A stretch of DNA of 32,109 bases from an uncultured Prevotella sp. GTDB lineage: Bacteria > Bacteroidota > Bacteroidia > Bacteroidales > Bacteroidaceae. The stretch is from positions 1 to 32,109 of the forward strand of contig ONBG01000037.1 of NCBI GenBank assembly GCA_900316015.1. Direction: 5' to 3'. The translations under genes were made by a program, and so were the position numbers. Shown piece after piece: positions 23,159 through 31,900 of the stretch. A model generated the notes under the pieces. It searched no databases, was not told the DNA's origin, and was given only the letters and a program-made list of their open reading frames with translations. Numbering within the stretch: the stretch's first letter is position 1; every line of letters begins with the position of its first letter.

Positions 23159-23725
23159 ATGGCAAAAGTATATGAATTTCTCGCCAATGGCTTCGAGGAA
23201 GTTGAAGGATTGGCACCGGTAGACATTCTCCGCAGAGGAGGCGTTGACATCAAGACAGTAAGTGTGACTGGATCTTTAAAGGTAGAGTCATCTCATGGCG
23301 TCACCGTGATGGCAGACTTGCTTTTCGAGGATGCCGACCTGAGTGACGCAGACATGTTGATGCTTCCTGGTGGCATGCCTGGCTCCACCAACCTGAACGC
23401 CCACGAGGGTGTTCGCAAAGCGCTCTTAGAGCATTACCAACAAGGGAAGAGGATTGGAGCCATCTGTGCAGCCCCAATGGTATTGGGCAGTCTGGGTATC
23501 CTCAACGGGAAGAAGGCCACTTGCTCACCGGGTTTCCAGAAGTACCTGACCGGTGCGGAATATACACATGAACTCTTTACCGTCGACGGAACGGTCATCA
23601 CAGGTGAGGGTCCAGCAGCCACTTTCCCTTATGCCTATAAGATTCTCTCCTTCTTTATTGGAGAAGAGCCCGTACGGGAGCTGATGCACAAGATGCAGTT
23701 CCTGCACCTCATCGGGGAAGAGTAA
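23159..23725 (+). CDS. DJ-1/PfpI family protein
   Basis: The 188-residue protein has the DJ-1 core: E16 in GFEEVEG, the nucleophile elbow GAICAAP with C103, and a ThiJ/PfpI fold throughout. Members include protein/glyoxal deglycases, glyoxalase III and redox-sensing chaperones. The E-C pair is conserved, which favours a DJ-1-like rather than a protease role. It is followed after 31 bp by ispD. Confidence 0.9.
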   Translation: MAKVYEFLANGFEEVEGLAPVDILRRGGVDIKTVSVTGSLKVESSHGVTVMADLLFEDADLSDADMLMLPGGMPGSTNLNAHEGVRKALLEHYQQGKRIGAICAAPMVLGSLGILNGKKATCSPGFQKYLTGAEYTHELFTVDGTVITGEGPAATFPYAYKILSFFIGEEPVRELMHKMQFLHLIGEE

Positions 23726-23756
23726 CCACGATTGTTCAATATCTAACAGGAAGACG

Positions 23757-24443
23757 ATGGACTATGTGATTATTGTTGCTGGGGGCAAGGGACTTCGCAT
23801 GGGATCAGACATCCCGAAGCAGTTCATGACGATCGGCGGAAAACCGATCTTGATGCACACGATGACTCGTTTCCATGAGTATGATCCCAACATGGGCATG
23901 ATCGTGGTCCTGCCCCATGACCAGCAAGACACTTGGAAACAATTGTGCAAGGAATACCATTTCGATATCCCGCATGAAGTAGTAGATGGAGGGGACACTC
24001 GCTTTGCCTCTTCCAAGAATGGGCTTGCCGCCATTCCCGATGACGCGGAGGGCGTGGTAGGCATACACGATGGCGTGCGCCCCTTCGTGTCCCGAGAGGT
24101 CATCGAGGAATGTTACGAAGCTGCAAGAGACGAATATGCGGCCATCCCCGTGATCCCGGTGACCGACACGATCCGGTATGTCGACCGCCATGGAGGCGGC
24201 AAGAATGTCATGCGCAGTGACTATCGGGTGGTACAAACCCCACAGGCGTTTGACATCAGCCTGGTCAAACAGGCTTTCAACCAACCTTACCAAGACAGTT
24301 TTACGGATGATGCCTCCGTGGTGGAAGCGCTCGGCTGTCAGGTGGTCATGGTCGACGGAAACCGAGAGAACATCAAGATAACGACTCCTTTCGACCTGGC
24401 CATTGCCGAAGCCTTCTTGAAAGGCAAGCAGGACAACCCTTGA
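23757..24443 (+). CDS. ispD: 2-C-methyl-D-erythritol 4-phosphate cytidylyltransferase
   Basis: The 228-residue enzyme transfers CMP to methylerythritol 4-phosphate in the MEP isoprenoid pathway. The nucleotide-binding motif AGGKGLRMGSDIPKQF lies at 8-23, and VVGIHDGVRPFVS and DYRVVQTPQAF match family motifs. The length fits IspD. It is followed after 14 bp by recG. Confidence 0.95.
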   Translation: MDYVIIVAGGKGLRMGSDIPKQFMTIGGKPILMHTMTRFHEYDPNMGMIVVLPHDQQDTWKQLCKEYHFDIPHEVVDGGDTRFASSKNGLAAIPDDAEGVVGIHDGVRPFVSREVIEECYEAARDEYAAIPVIPVTDTIRYVDRHGGGKNVMRSDYRVVQTPQAFDISLVKQAFNQPYQDSFTDDASVVEALGCQVVMVDGNRENIKITTPFDLAIAEAFLKGKQDNP

Positions 24444-24457
24444 TTTGATAATCGCCC

Positions 24458-26560
24458 ATGCCTACAGACTTACTCGACCAGGATATTATGTACTTGCCCG
24501 GAATGGGTCCGAAACGCAAGGAGATATTGAACAAGGAGCTCAATATCCATACTTGGCGTGATCTGTTGGAATACTATCCCTACAAGTATGTCGACCGCAG
24601 TCGTATCTATGCCATCAACGAGCTGTCGCCAGACATGCCTTTTGTACAAGTGAAAGGCAGGATCCTCAGCTTTGAGGAATACGACATGGGGGCGCGAAAG
24701 AAACGGATCGTCGCCCATTTCACGGACGGACGGGGCGTCATCGACTTGGTCTGGTTCCATGGCACGCAGTATGTCTACAAGACTTACCAGACAGGAGTGG
24801 AATACATTGTTTTCGGAAAGCCTACTGTTTATGGAGGACGGTTCCAGTTTGCACACCCTGACATTGACAAGGCAGACACGCTCCAGCTTTCTTCCATGGG
24901 CATGCAACCTTATTATAGTACCTCAGAGAAAATGAAGAAGATGGGCATGCAGTCGCGGTTCATGGAAAAGATGGAACGGGTATTGCTCGACCGCATCCCC
25001 TCCCCTATGCCAGAGACGATCCCTCCCTTCATCACCTCTCCCCTCCATCTGATCCCGAGGGACGCAGCGATGCGGCAGATCCACTATCCGAAAACAGCTG
25101 ATGAGATGGCGAGGGCACGCTTCCGCTTGAAATTCGAGGAACTGTTCTATGTCCAATTGAATATCCTCAGGTATGCCAGCGACCACCGCAGGAAATATAG
25201 AGGATATGTCTTCGCGCACGTCGGGGCAATCTTCAACTATTTCTACCAACACAACCTCCCTTTCCCACTTACCGGCGCACAGAAACGGGTCATGCATGAG
25301 ATCCGTGCCGACATGGGCAGTGGGAAGCAGATGAACCGCCTGCTCCAGGGGGATGTAGGATCAGGAAAGACCTTGGTGGCCCTGATGTCCATGCTCATCG
25401 CCATCGACAACGGATACCAGGCTTGCATCATGGCACCTACGGAGATCCTTGCGGAACAGCACCTGACCACGATCTTAGGATTCCTGAAGGGCATGGACAT
25501 TCGCGTAGAACTGCTTACCGGTATTGTGAAAGGCAAGAAACGACAGGATATACTTGATGGACTGAAGAACGGAAACGTGCAAATTTTGGTAGGCACACAC
25601 GCCATTATCGAGGATCCTGTGCAATTCGCACACCTCGGACTCGCCGTCGTGGATGAGCAGCACCGCTTTGGAGTCAAGCAACGGGCCAAGCTTTGGGCAA
25701 AAAGCGAGAATCCTCCCCATATCCTCGTCATGACCGCCACGCCCATCCCTAGGACGTTGGCCATGACCATCTACGGTGACTTAGACGTTAGCGTCATCGA
25801 TGAGTTGCCACCCGGGCGCAAGCCCATCCAGACCCTGCACAAGTTTGACAACCAAATGACCAGTCTCTATCAGGGCATCCGGCAACAAATCCACCAAGGC
25901 AGGCAAGTATATATTGTTTTCCCCCTGATCAAGGAGAGTGAAAAAAGCGACTTGAAGAACTTAGAGGAAGGCTTTGAGGCTCTGAAGCAGATCTTCCCAG
26001 AATTCAAGTTGAGCAAGGTGCATGGCAAGATGAAACCGAAAGATAAGGAAGAGGAAATGCAGAAGTTTGTGAGAGGCGAGACCCAGATCTTAGTAGCTAC
26101 CACGGTGATAGAAGTAGGCGTGAACGTCCCGAATGCTTCCGTGATGGTGATCCTCGACGCCCAGCGGTTCGGGCTTTCCCAACTCCACCAGTTGCGGGGC
26201 AGGGTGGGCAGAGGTGCCGACCAAAGCTACTGCATCCTCGTCACCAATTATAAGTTAGCGGAGGATACACGCAAAAGAATTGACATCATGTGTGACACGA
26301 ACGATGGGTTCCAAATCGCGGAAGCCGACTTGAAGTTACGAGGGCCCGGCGACTTAGAGGGAACGCAACAGAGTGGCATCGCCTTCGACTTAAAGATCGC
26401 TGATATCGCACGGGATGGACAGATTGTGCAAATCGCACGGGATGAAGCCCAGAAAATCATAGATAATGATCCCTTGTGCACGAAGACAGAAAATCAAATT
26501 TTGTGGAATAGGTTAAAAGAATTAAGAAAAACCAACATCAACTGGGCAGCCATCAGTTGA
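24458..26560 (+). CDS. recG: ATP-dependent DNA helicase RecG
   Basis: The 700-residue protein has an N-terminal helix-hairpin and OB-fold wedge region (YLPGMGPKRKEILNKELN at 12-29 and an OB fold near 60-150) that splits branched DNA, then two helicase domains with Walker A GDVGSGKT (about 297-304), DEQHRFG (about 399) and QLRGRVGRG. RecG reverses stalled forks and processes Holliday junctions. Start and length agree with the family. Confidence 0.97.
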   Translation: MPTDLLDQDIMYLPGMGPKRKEILNKELNIHTWRDLLEYYPYKYVDRSRIYAINELSPDMPFVQVKGRILSFEEYDMGARKKRIVAHFTDGRGVIDLVWFHGTQYVYKTYQTGVEYIVFGKPTVYGGRFQFAHPDIDKADTLQLSSMGMQPYYSTSEKMKKMGMQSRFMEKMERVLLDRIPSPMPETIPPFITSPLHLIPRDAAMRQIHYPKTADEMARARFRLKFEELFYVQLNILRYASDHRRKYRGYVFAHVGAIFNYFYQHNLPFPLTGAQKRVMHEIRADMGSGKQMNRLLQGDVGSGKTLVALMSMLIAIDNGYQACIMAPTEILAEQHLTTILGFLKGMDIRVELLTGIVKGKKRQDILDGLKNGNVQILVGTHAIIEDPVQFAHLGLAVVDEQHRFGVKQRAKLWAKSENPPHILVMTATPIPRTLAMTIYGDLDVSVIDELPPGRKPIQTLHKFDNQMTSLYQGIRQQIHQGRQVYIVFPLIKESEKSDLKNLEEGFEALKQIFPEFKLSKVHGKMKPKDKEEEMQKFVRGETQILVATTVIEVGVNVPNASVMVILDAQRFGLSQLHQLRGRVGRGADQSYCILVTNYKLAEDTRKRIDIMCDTNDGFQIAEADLKLRGPGDLEGTQQSGIAFDLKIADIARDGQIVQIARDEAQKIIDNDPLCTKTENQILWNRLKELRKTNINWAAIS

Positions 26561-26681
26561 TATAGATCAATTCCCCGATCCCTGTTATTTAAAGAGAATG
26601 TAAAGGGATTGTAACGTTTCCAATTGTGTTAAAAGGAAAATAAAAACTGTTAACGAAGAAACAATTTTACTGTTTTTTTGC

Positions 26682-26689
26682 TATCTTTG
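26682..26689 (+). promoter_or_regulatory. -7 element of the M23 peptidase gene promoter
   Basis: TATCTTTG is a perfect -7 match, and the -33 half is not clear. The resulting leader would be about 100 nt. The rest of the 26561-26793 gap is AT-rich with no other feature I can support. Confidence 0.5.
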
Positions 26690-26793
26690 TGCAGTCTTTT
26701 GAGAATTTGGTGATCATTTGTACCGTTCATCATCTTCATTTATGCAGAAATGCTATTTCTGCTTTTATATTATTAGACCTAAATAAGATTGAT

Positions 26794-27738
26794 ATGAATT
26801 TAAAGAAAACAATAAAGTCAGTTGCCCTATTCGCATTCCTCGCCTTGGCTTCGCAGCCTGTTGCAGCCCAAGACCTTTTAGCGCGTCAGGCACCTGTCGA
26901 TAGAAGGGCGCGAGCCGTAGACACGTTAGCATTGCAAAATATCATTGAACGTGAAAACGCACAATCTCCAGCAGCTGCCCTTTATAAGGATGAGTGGGAC
27001 AACAGATACGCACACAAAGCCACAGAATTACCAGATTCTTTCCGCATCAACCTTCGTCATTTCTCTATGCCTACGCCGAGCCGTGTGATCACATCCAATT
27101 TTGGATACCGTTGGGGGCGTATGCATAAAGGACTGGACATCAAAGTTTATATTGGCGATACCATCCGCGCCGCATGGAGCGGAAAAGTACGCATCGTCAG
27201 ATACGAAGCCGGCGGTTATGGCAACTATATCGTGATCCGCCATCCCAATGGGCTGGAAACCATCTATGGTCACCTCTCCAAGCAATTGGTGTCCGAGAAC
27301 CAAGAGGTACGCGCTGGCGAAGTGATTGGCTTAGGAGGAAATACAGGTAGGAGTACAGGTTCCCACTTACATTTCGAGACTCGTCTTTGTGGCGTTGCCT
27401 TGAATCCAGCCTTATTCTTCGATTTCCGCGACCAGGATATCACCGCCGACAGCTACATGTTCCGCCGCAATACCATCGACCGAGAGTCGGCTGAGGCAAC
27501 ACGCGCACGGGGAAAGATCGGCAACGGTGGCTACTCTCGTGATGAGGTTCAGGGCAGCTATGCACAGAACGACGCTGTAGAAGGTGGGGCAGAAAAGCTC
27601 TATCACAAAGTGGAATCTGGCGAGACGCTTGCCTCTATCGCAGAAAAGAGAGGGGTCAGCATCGAGACGCTTTGCAAGCTGAATCACCTCAAGAGAAACG
27701 CCAAGGTTCGTGCCGGGCGTATTCTTAGGTACGCTTAA
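26794..27738 (+). CDS. Exported M23 family peptidase with C-terminal LysM domain
   Basis: The 314-residue product starts at ATG 26794 with a signal peptide (MNLKKTIKSVALFAFLALA, cleavage near QPVAAQ). An upstream in-frame ATG at the promoter is unlikely. The M23 zinc endopeptidase domain has H111-x-G-x-D (MHKGLDI), GHLS and H191-L-H193 (SHLHFE). A LysM peptidoglycan-binding domain ends the protein (about 268-314, YHKVESGETLASIAEKRGVS). It probably cleaves peptidoglycan cross-links in the periplasm. The zinc ligands are complete, so activity rather than a LytM-regulator role is expected. Confidence 0.93.
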   Translation: MNLKKTIKSVALFAFLALASQPVAAQDLLARQAPVDRRARAVDTLALQNIIERENAQSPAAALYKDEWDNRYAHKATELPDSFRINLRHFSMPTPSRVITSNFGYRWGRMHKGLDIKVYIGDTIRAAWSGKVRIVRYEAGGYGNYIVIRHPNGLETIYGHLSKQLVSENQEVRAGEVIGLGGNTGRSTGSHLHFETRLCGVALNPALFFDFRDQDITADSYMFRRNTIDRESAEATRARGKIGNGGYSRDEVQGSYAQNDAVEGGAEKLYHKVESGETLASIAEKRGVSIETLCKLNHLKRNAKVRAGRILRYA

Positions 27739-27753
27739 AGAGGATATTCCAAC

Positions 27754-27791
27754 AAAAAGCCTCCCTGGGATTTTCCCAAGGAGGCTTTTTT
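27754..27791. terminator. Bidirectional rho-independent terminator
   Basis: AAAAAGCCTCC..GGGA pairs with TCCC..GGAGGCTTTTTT around an ATTT-type loop. A-run and T-run flank the stem, so it works in both directions between the convergent peptidase and BNR protein genes. Confidence 0.92.
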
Positions 27792-27805
27792 ATGCCTGGT
27801 CTCTA

Positions 27806-28888
27806 CTACTTCAGGATCACTTCCTGATATCTGATATGGGTTCTATGCCAGGTGTAAATGCAATGCAGATGCTCATTCTTTCCTTGGATGATCGAAGGAT
27901 AGGAATATTCCCCTGGCTTGTCTTCCAAAGTCAGGACATCCGTCCAATGGTTTCCATCCTTGCTCACAGCAAGGTTCAAGGGCGTACGAGGTCCCATTTC
28001 CTTCCCCGGCTCCGTCGTCGCATGATTGTAAATCAGCGCAAAGGAACCGTCCTTTAAGGTGACGGCATCCAACCCGGAATTGTTATTGGGAAGATCCGTG
28101 AGCGTTACCTTGCTCCATGAGTCTCCCTGATCCGAACTATAAGAGGTGGCTATTTTGCCGTTCTTTGTGCGGCAAAGCACCTGCAACCGCCCATCCTTCA
28201 ATTTCAGGATGGTAGGTTGAATGCACTCAATAGGCTGTTTCCGTGGTTTTTCCTTTTCTATCTCCGCAGTGGGAATGGCCTCCTCTGCCTCAATGGGTCC
28301 TACATATTTCCAGGTTTTCTTCTTCAGGTCATAGATTTCAAAATGGATCTTCCAGCCGCCCACTTCCGTGCTCGATGGACAGATCAACCGATGTCCCGTC
28401 AAAACAGGTTTGTCCTTGATCGGCCCTAAGTATCCTGCAGGCAAAGGTTCCTTCTCACTCCATGTCCGCCCTTGGTCATGGGAACGGATCAGCCAACCAC
28501 TCCAGTCAGCCACATACAACCCTATCTTGAAAAACAAGACGACCTCTCCATCTGGCATCTGATAGAGCACGGGATTATAGCAAGGTTTTCGAAGGCTGTT
28601 GGAAAGGATACCGTCTGCCACTTGGACAGGAGCCTCCCAACGCTCTTCCCCTTTGTTCTTTCTACTCAACCAAATGCAAACATCCTTGCTGCCTTCGTAG
28701 GCTCCCCCGAAATAAGCAGCCAACAGATCACCGTTCTTCAGTTCGACAATAGTAGCAGCATGACATGACGGGAAAGGAGCTTTTTGATAAAGGAACTGAT
28801 TCCTGAAAACAACAGGCTTGCCCGCAAAGGTTGGGCAAGTAGCACACCATAAAAAAAGGGACAAAAAGAAAAAAAACGACTTATACAT
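27806..28888 (-). CDS. Exported BNR-repeat / sialidase-like beta-propeller protein
   Basis: The 360-residue protein has a signal peptide (about 1-22, ending TFAG) and a six/seven-bladed propeller with Asp-box motifs SHDQGRTWS and SSDQGDSWS, and a degenerate SKDGNHWTD. It belongs to the BNR_2 / predicted-neuraminidase group. This fold covers sialidases and also other enzymes on plant or microbial glycans such as rhamnosidase- and rhamnose-glucuronate lyase-type families. I do not see enough to name a substrate. It follows two glycosyltransferase genes with a 6-bp gap, so it may act on the glycan they help build. Confidence 0.8.
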   Translation of the reverse strand: MYKSFFFFLSLFLWCATCPTFAGKPVVFRNQFLYQKAPFPSCHAATIVELKNGDLLAAYFGGAYEGSKDVCIWLSRKNKGEERWEAPVQVADGILSNSLRKPCYNPVLYQMPDGEVVLFFKIGLYVADWSGWLIRSHDQGRTWSEKEPLPAGYLGPIKDKPVLTGHRLICPSSTEVGGWKIHFEIYDLKKKTWKYVGPIEAEEAIPTAEIEKEKPRKQPIECIQPTILKLKDGRLQVLCRTKNGKIATSYSSDQGDSWSKVTLTDLPNNNSGLDAVTLKDGSFALIYNHATTEPGKEMGPRTPLNLAVSKDGNHWTDVLTLEDKPGEYSYPSIIQGKNEHLHCIYTWHRTHIRYQEVILK

Positions 28889-28894
28889 AAGAAA

Positions 28895-29671
28895 TTATTT
28901 TTTCAGTATCGACCGGAAGACGAACCAAACATGCACGAGAACCGTTGTGACCAGTCCATAATGATGTCGCATCACCCCGAACCTCTCTTTCAAGGAAGCC
29001 CGATGATGCTGAATCGACATCCCTCCTTCCAGGTAATTGACCACCACTTCATTCACGTCCCACAAAGGCAAATGGCATTTTTCCGCATCCTTCATCACAC
29101 GGATACACCAATCGAAGTCAGCACTATATTTATAGTTCAAGTCATAAAGGTTCCGACGGGCAAGGTCGGTGCGGGCATAAAAAGCCTGGTGGCAGACTAA
29201 CATTCCCCACTTAAACGAACGCCATGTCAGTTTCTTAGGAGGGGAGAGTCGGCGATGCCGCAGGAAGTGCCCGTCGTCATCGACGATATCCGTATCGCCA
29301 TAGAGCACGCCAGGAAGATCCTCCCCATCCCCGACACTATTGGCAACCAACTCCAACGTATCCTTTGAAGGAAAGACATCCCCCGCGTTCAGGAAAACGA
29401 GAAAATCGCCAGTAGCCTTCATGATCCCTTTGTTCATGGCATCATATAGTCCGCGGTCGGGCTCTGAGACAACAATCACATCATGCCCGTCCTCATCTTC
29501 GTCATTCTCCTCTTGATAGGCTTTCGCCAGCTCTACTGTCCGGTCCTTAGAAGCCCCGTCCAAGATCAAGTGCTCCACATAAGGGTAAGTCTGTTCCAAG
29601 ACACTGTCAAACGTCCTTTCACACACAGTCTCTGCCTGGTATGTGCAGGTGATCACAGAGAATTTGATCAT
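28895..29671 (-). CDS. Glycosyltransferase family 2
   Basis: The 258-residue protein has the GT-A fold: FSVITCTYQ at the N-terminus, LILDGASKDRT (35-45), VSEPDRGLYDAMNKG (about 67-81), and LNAGDVF near 95 as the metal-binding region. A short hydrophobic C-terminus (LVTTVLVHVWFVF) may associate with the membrane. Such WcaA-like enzymes transfer sugars in exopolysaccharide or lipopolysaccharide synthesis. It overlaps the upstream glycosyltransferase gene by 4 bp. Confidence 0.92.
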   Translation of the reverse strand: MIKFSVITCTYQAETVCERTFDSVLEQTYPYVEHLILDGASKDRTVELAKAYQEENDEDEDGHDVIVVSEPDRGLYDAMNKGIMKATGDFLVFLNAGDVFPSKDTLELVANSVGDGEDLPGVLYGDTDIVDDDGHFLRHRRLSPPKKLTWRSFKWGMLVCHQAFYARTDLARRNLYDLNYKYSADFDWCIRVMKDAEKCHLPLWDVNEVVVNYLEGGMSIQHHRASLKERFGVMRHHYGLVTTVLVHVWFVFRSILKK

Positions 29672-30942
29672 AACTTATAAGTTTTGAAGGCCATTGCCTC
29701 GTTATAAACATCAATATACTTCATTGCCACGGCATGTTGTGAATAACTCGCCACGACTTTCTGCCGTGCCGCAACGCTTAAGGCATGTCCATCCGCCTCC
29801 TCGAGGATCCAATGTATGCCCTTCCCCAAGTCTTCGGCATTCTTGTAATCTGCTACGTAGCCATTCACTTGATGGTCGATCTCCTCTGGGATGCCCCCCA
29901 CCTTGAAGCCGACACAAGGGATGCCACACGCCATTGCCTCCATGATGGTATTCGGGAGGTTCTCGCTTAATGACGGCAACACAAACACGTTACAACTCTG
30001 ATAAGTCTCGACAATGGCATGTGGGTTGTTGACATAGCCCAAGGAGTAGACCGGCAACCGGAACTGGTCTTCTATCTCCTCAGCATGACCGCCCATGACC
30101 ACAATGCCCCATTGTTCTTTCAACTCTGGATGCGCAGCTACCAAACTGTTACAAGCCTGAACGAAATAATCCATGCCCTTGAGACGGTTCGTCACGCGTT
30201 GTGAGGCAAAGAGGATAAGCTTCCTGTCGAGTGGCAGGTTCATCTGCAACCGTGCCTGCCGCTGGTCACCCGGCTGGAAAAAGCGTGTGTCGATGGGATT
30301 TGGAATGTTCGTAATGTCCTGTCCTACGAGCAGGCGACTCCTGCGCGCCTCTCCGGCGAGCCATTTGCTACACGCCACAAACTTAATAGAATGCTTCGCC
30401 AAGATACGAGCCTTACGCTCCCAAACCTGATAAGAGAGATCGCGCTTGCTGCCACCTCCAGGAAGCAACGGGCATTGCTGGCAATGAGTGGTGAAACGGG
30501 GACAAGAAAGCGTGACATGACAAATGGCCGTGACAGGCCACGCATCATGCAAGGTCCACACCACTGGCTTGCCGTCATCAAGGATCTTGCGGATATCCCT
30601 GAGCGAGAGCAACCCCTGATTGACCCACGACAAATGGATTACATCCGCCTCCTTGTATTCCGGCAGCGAAGTGATATCCGTACCCGAACAAGCCGTATCG
30701 ATTTCGAAGAGATGCTCCCGTTTGAAATGCAAGTGACAGAAAATGCGCCACCGTTCCCAAAGGAAATGGAACCGATGGAAAGCCGGATGAGGCAGTTGCA
30801 CGACCGTAATGTTCTCGGTCTGCTTGTCAGCCACGAGCATCTTCGCTTTCACGCCATTGTTGTTCAGTGCTTCCATCAAGCGGTTGGATGCCACGGCTGC
30901 CCCACCCGTTTTCTCACTTGTATTGACAATCAGTACCCTCAT
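29668..30942 (-). CDS. Glycosyltransferase family 4-like (GT-B)
   Basis: The 424-residue protein begins MRVLIVNTSEKTGGAAVASNRL, a GT4 N-terminal motif, and has the C-terminal E-x7-E motif (LSENLPNTIMEAMACG) that binds the nucleotide sugar. It is the first gene of a leftward three-gene operon with the GT2 enzyme and the BNR protein. Its promoter lies within the first copy of an 81-bp repeat. Confidence 0.93.
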   Translation of the reverse strand: MRVLIVNTSEKTGGAAVASNRLMEALNNNGVKAKMLVADKQTENITVVQLPHPAFHRFHFLWERWRIFCHLHFKREHLFEIDTACSGTDITSLPEYKEADVIHLSWVNQGLLSLRDIRKILDDGKPVVWTLHDAWPVTAICHVTLSCPRFTTHCQQCPLLPGGGSKRDLSYQVWERKARILAKHSIKFVACSKWLAGEARRSRLLVGQDITNIPNPIDTRFFQPGDQRQARLQMNLPLDRKLILFASQRVTNRLKGMDYFVQACNSLVAAHPELKEQWGIVVMGGHAEEIEDQFRLPVYSLGYVNNPHAIVETYQSCNVFVLPSLSENLPNTIMEAMACGIPCVGFKVGGIPEEIDHQVNGYVADYKNAEDLGKGIHWILEEADGHALSVAARQKVVASYSQHAVAMKYIDVYNEAMAFKTYKL

Positions 30943-30962
30943 ATCACTCTTCCTTTTCTGTG

Positions 30963-30993
30963 CAAAGATACTGCAAACCGAGAGAAATACAAA
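30963..30993 (-). promoter_or_regulatory. Promoter of the glycosyltransferase operon
   Basis: TATCTTTG (30963-30970) and TTTG (30990-30993) on the minus strand are 19 bp apart. Both elements fall in repeat copy 1. Copies 2 and 3 have lost the final G of the -7 element (TATCTTTA, TATATTTT). Confidence 0.7.
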
Positions 30994-31219
30994 ATAAATA
31001 TCGAAGATTTTATTTTTATTTCCGAGGTGCAGCGTAGCTTATATAAAGATACTGCAAACCGAGAGAAATACAAAATAAATATCGAAGATTTTATTTTTAT
31101 TTCCGAGGTGCAGCGTAGCTTATGAAAATATACTGCAAACCGAGAGAAATACACGATTTGATTGATTATCAAATCTTCTAAATATCGAAGATTTTATTTT
31201 TATTTCCGAGGTGCTGCAT
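30964..31219. repeat. Three direct copies of an 81-bp intergenic repeat
   Basis: Copies start at 30964, 31045 and 31126, exactly 81 bp apart, and share CTGCAAACCGAGAGAAATAC and TTTCCGAGGTGC blocks. Each copy has imperfect inverted ends (CTGCA...TGCAG), so it could fold as a hairpin. The third copy carries an insert with a perfect hairpin GATTTGAT-5 nt-ATCAAATC (31155-31175). The CGAG...CCGAGGTGCAGC form resembles repeats common near Prevotella promoters. Open frames across the repeats on both strands are artefacts. Confidence 0.85.
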
Positions 31220-31319
31220 AACATTTATATATATGTCATATAACATACTGTGTACGGACACACGTAATTGATTTATGTCAAGAAAAAGCCTTTATAATGC
31301 AAGAAGAAGGGCAGAACTC

Positions 31320-31350
31320 TTGCAAGATATAGGATTTCGTCGTACCTTTG
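31320..31350 (+). promoter_or_regulatory. Promoter of a short intergenic transcript
   Basis: TTG (31320-31322), 20 bp, TACCTTTG (31343-31350): a close match to the consensus with no long ORF behind it. Confidence 0.65.
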
Positions 31351-31445
31351 CATCGTCAAAAGGTTAATAGATTGTTTAGGTTAGTAGTAATAGATTTAGG
31401 TTTTTAGTTATTAGGTTTAAGGTAGATTGATAGATTGTTTAACGG

Positions 31446-31499
31446 ATGACAATGGAGACCGTGAGGTTTTCATTCTATTTGAAAAGGATTTTTAGTTAA
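31446..31499 (+). CDS. 17-codon micro-ORF (possible leader peptide)
   Basis: ATG 31446 to TAA 31499 encodes MTMETVRFSFYLKRIFS, rich in aromatic residues, ending 10 bp before the terminator stem. This is the arrangement of an attenuator leader peptide, but a regulated downstream gene is not visible. Confidence 0.3.
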   Translation: MTMETVRFSFYLKRIFS

Positions 31500-31508
31500 A
31501 CATAGGCT

Positions 31509-31547
31509 ATACGCTGGAGCTCGTTGATGAGTTTCAGCGTATTTTTT
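31509..31547 (+). terminator. Rho-independent terminator of the intergenic transcript
   Basis: ATACGCTG (31509-31516) pairs with CAGCGTAT (31535-31542), with an inner AGCTC/GAGTT pairing, followed by six T. Confidence 0.85.
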
Positions 31548-31756
31548 ATGCCTCCAATTTATCCCTGTGTTGTCAAGTGATAAAGGCTCTTTCAACGACT
31601 GTTTGAAGGTCGCTGATAAGGGCAAGGAAAACGAATGGCAAATCATTCATCATGCAGTCATCATTGAATCAAAATGAAATGCAAATTGAATATTCGTGCG
31701 CGTACCTTATATCCGCGCGCGTATAAATAGAGATAAAAATAAAGATTAAGAAAAAA

Positions 31757-31784
31757 AGTCGACGACGTCGACTAAAAAAAGACT
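31757..31784 (-). terminator. Palindrome flanked by A runs, possible leftward terminator
   Basis: AGTCGACG-A-CGTCGACT (31757-31773) is a perfect palindrome with A7 on both sides. On the minus strand the hairpin is followed by T7, the form of an intrinsic terminator. It could end leftward transcription from the right edge. A GC-rich CGCCGTCGCCGCC run and an alternating GCGCGCG stretch (31698-31725) lie nearby. Confidence 0.4.
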
Positions 31785-31900
31785 CGCCGTCGCCGCCGCC
31801 GATAATTTTTATTTTTTGTTTTTGTTGTTAGCTTCGCCACCGTTTTCAATACCCGATCTGCCCTACACAAAACACGGAGGCGGGCGGGCAATTCGAAAGA

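Larger units (their letters stand above)
31357..31547 (+). ncRNA. Putative about 190-nt transcript: small RNA or attenuated leader
   Basis: The interval is bounded by a good promoter and a strong intrinsic terminator. Its first 85 nt are A/T/G-rich and almost free of C, with ATAGATTGTTTA repeated at 31367 and 31430. It contains a 17-codon ORF. The size would fit a small regulatory RNA such as 6S RNA, but I cannot show the fold. No gene follows for at least 480 bp on the plus strand. Confidence 0.4.

Noticed and set aside
26689-26793. 35-residue N-terminal extension of the M23 peptidase
   Set aside because: It begins inside the -7 element. The signal peptide starts at ATG 26794.
30391-31125. 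244-codon plus-strand ORF with a repeated C-terminal peptide
   Set aside because: It runs antisense through the glycosyltransferase gene and its repeated tail is the 81-bp DNA repeat read in frame (81 is a multiple of 3). No protein family pattern.
30939-31172. 77-codon minus-strand ORF across the 81-bp repeats
   Set aside because: Same cause: the repeat unit is open in this frame as well. It overlaps the glycosyltransferase promoter.
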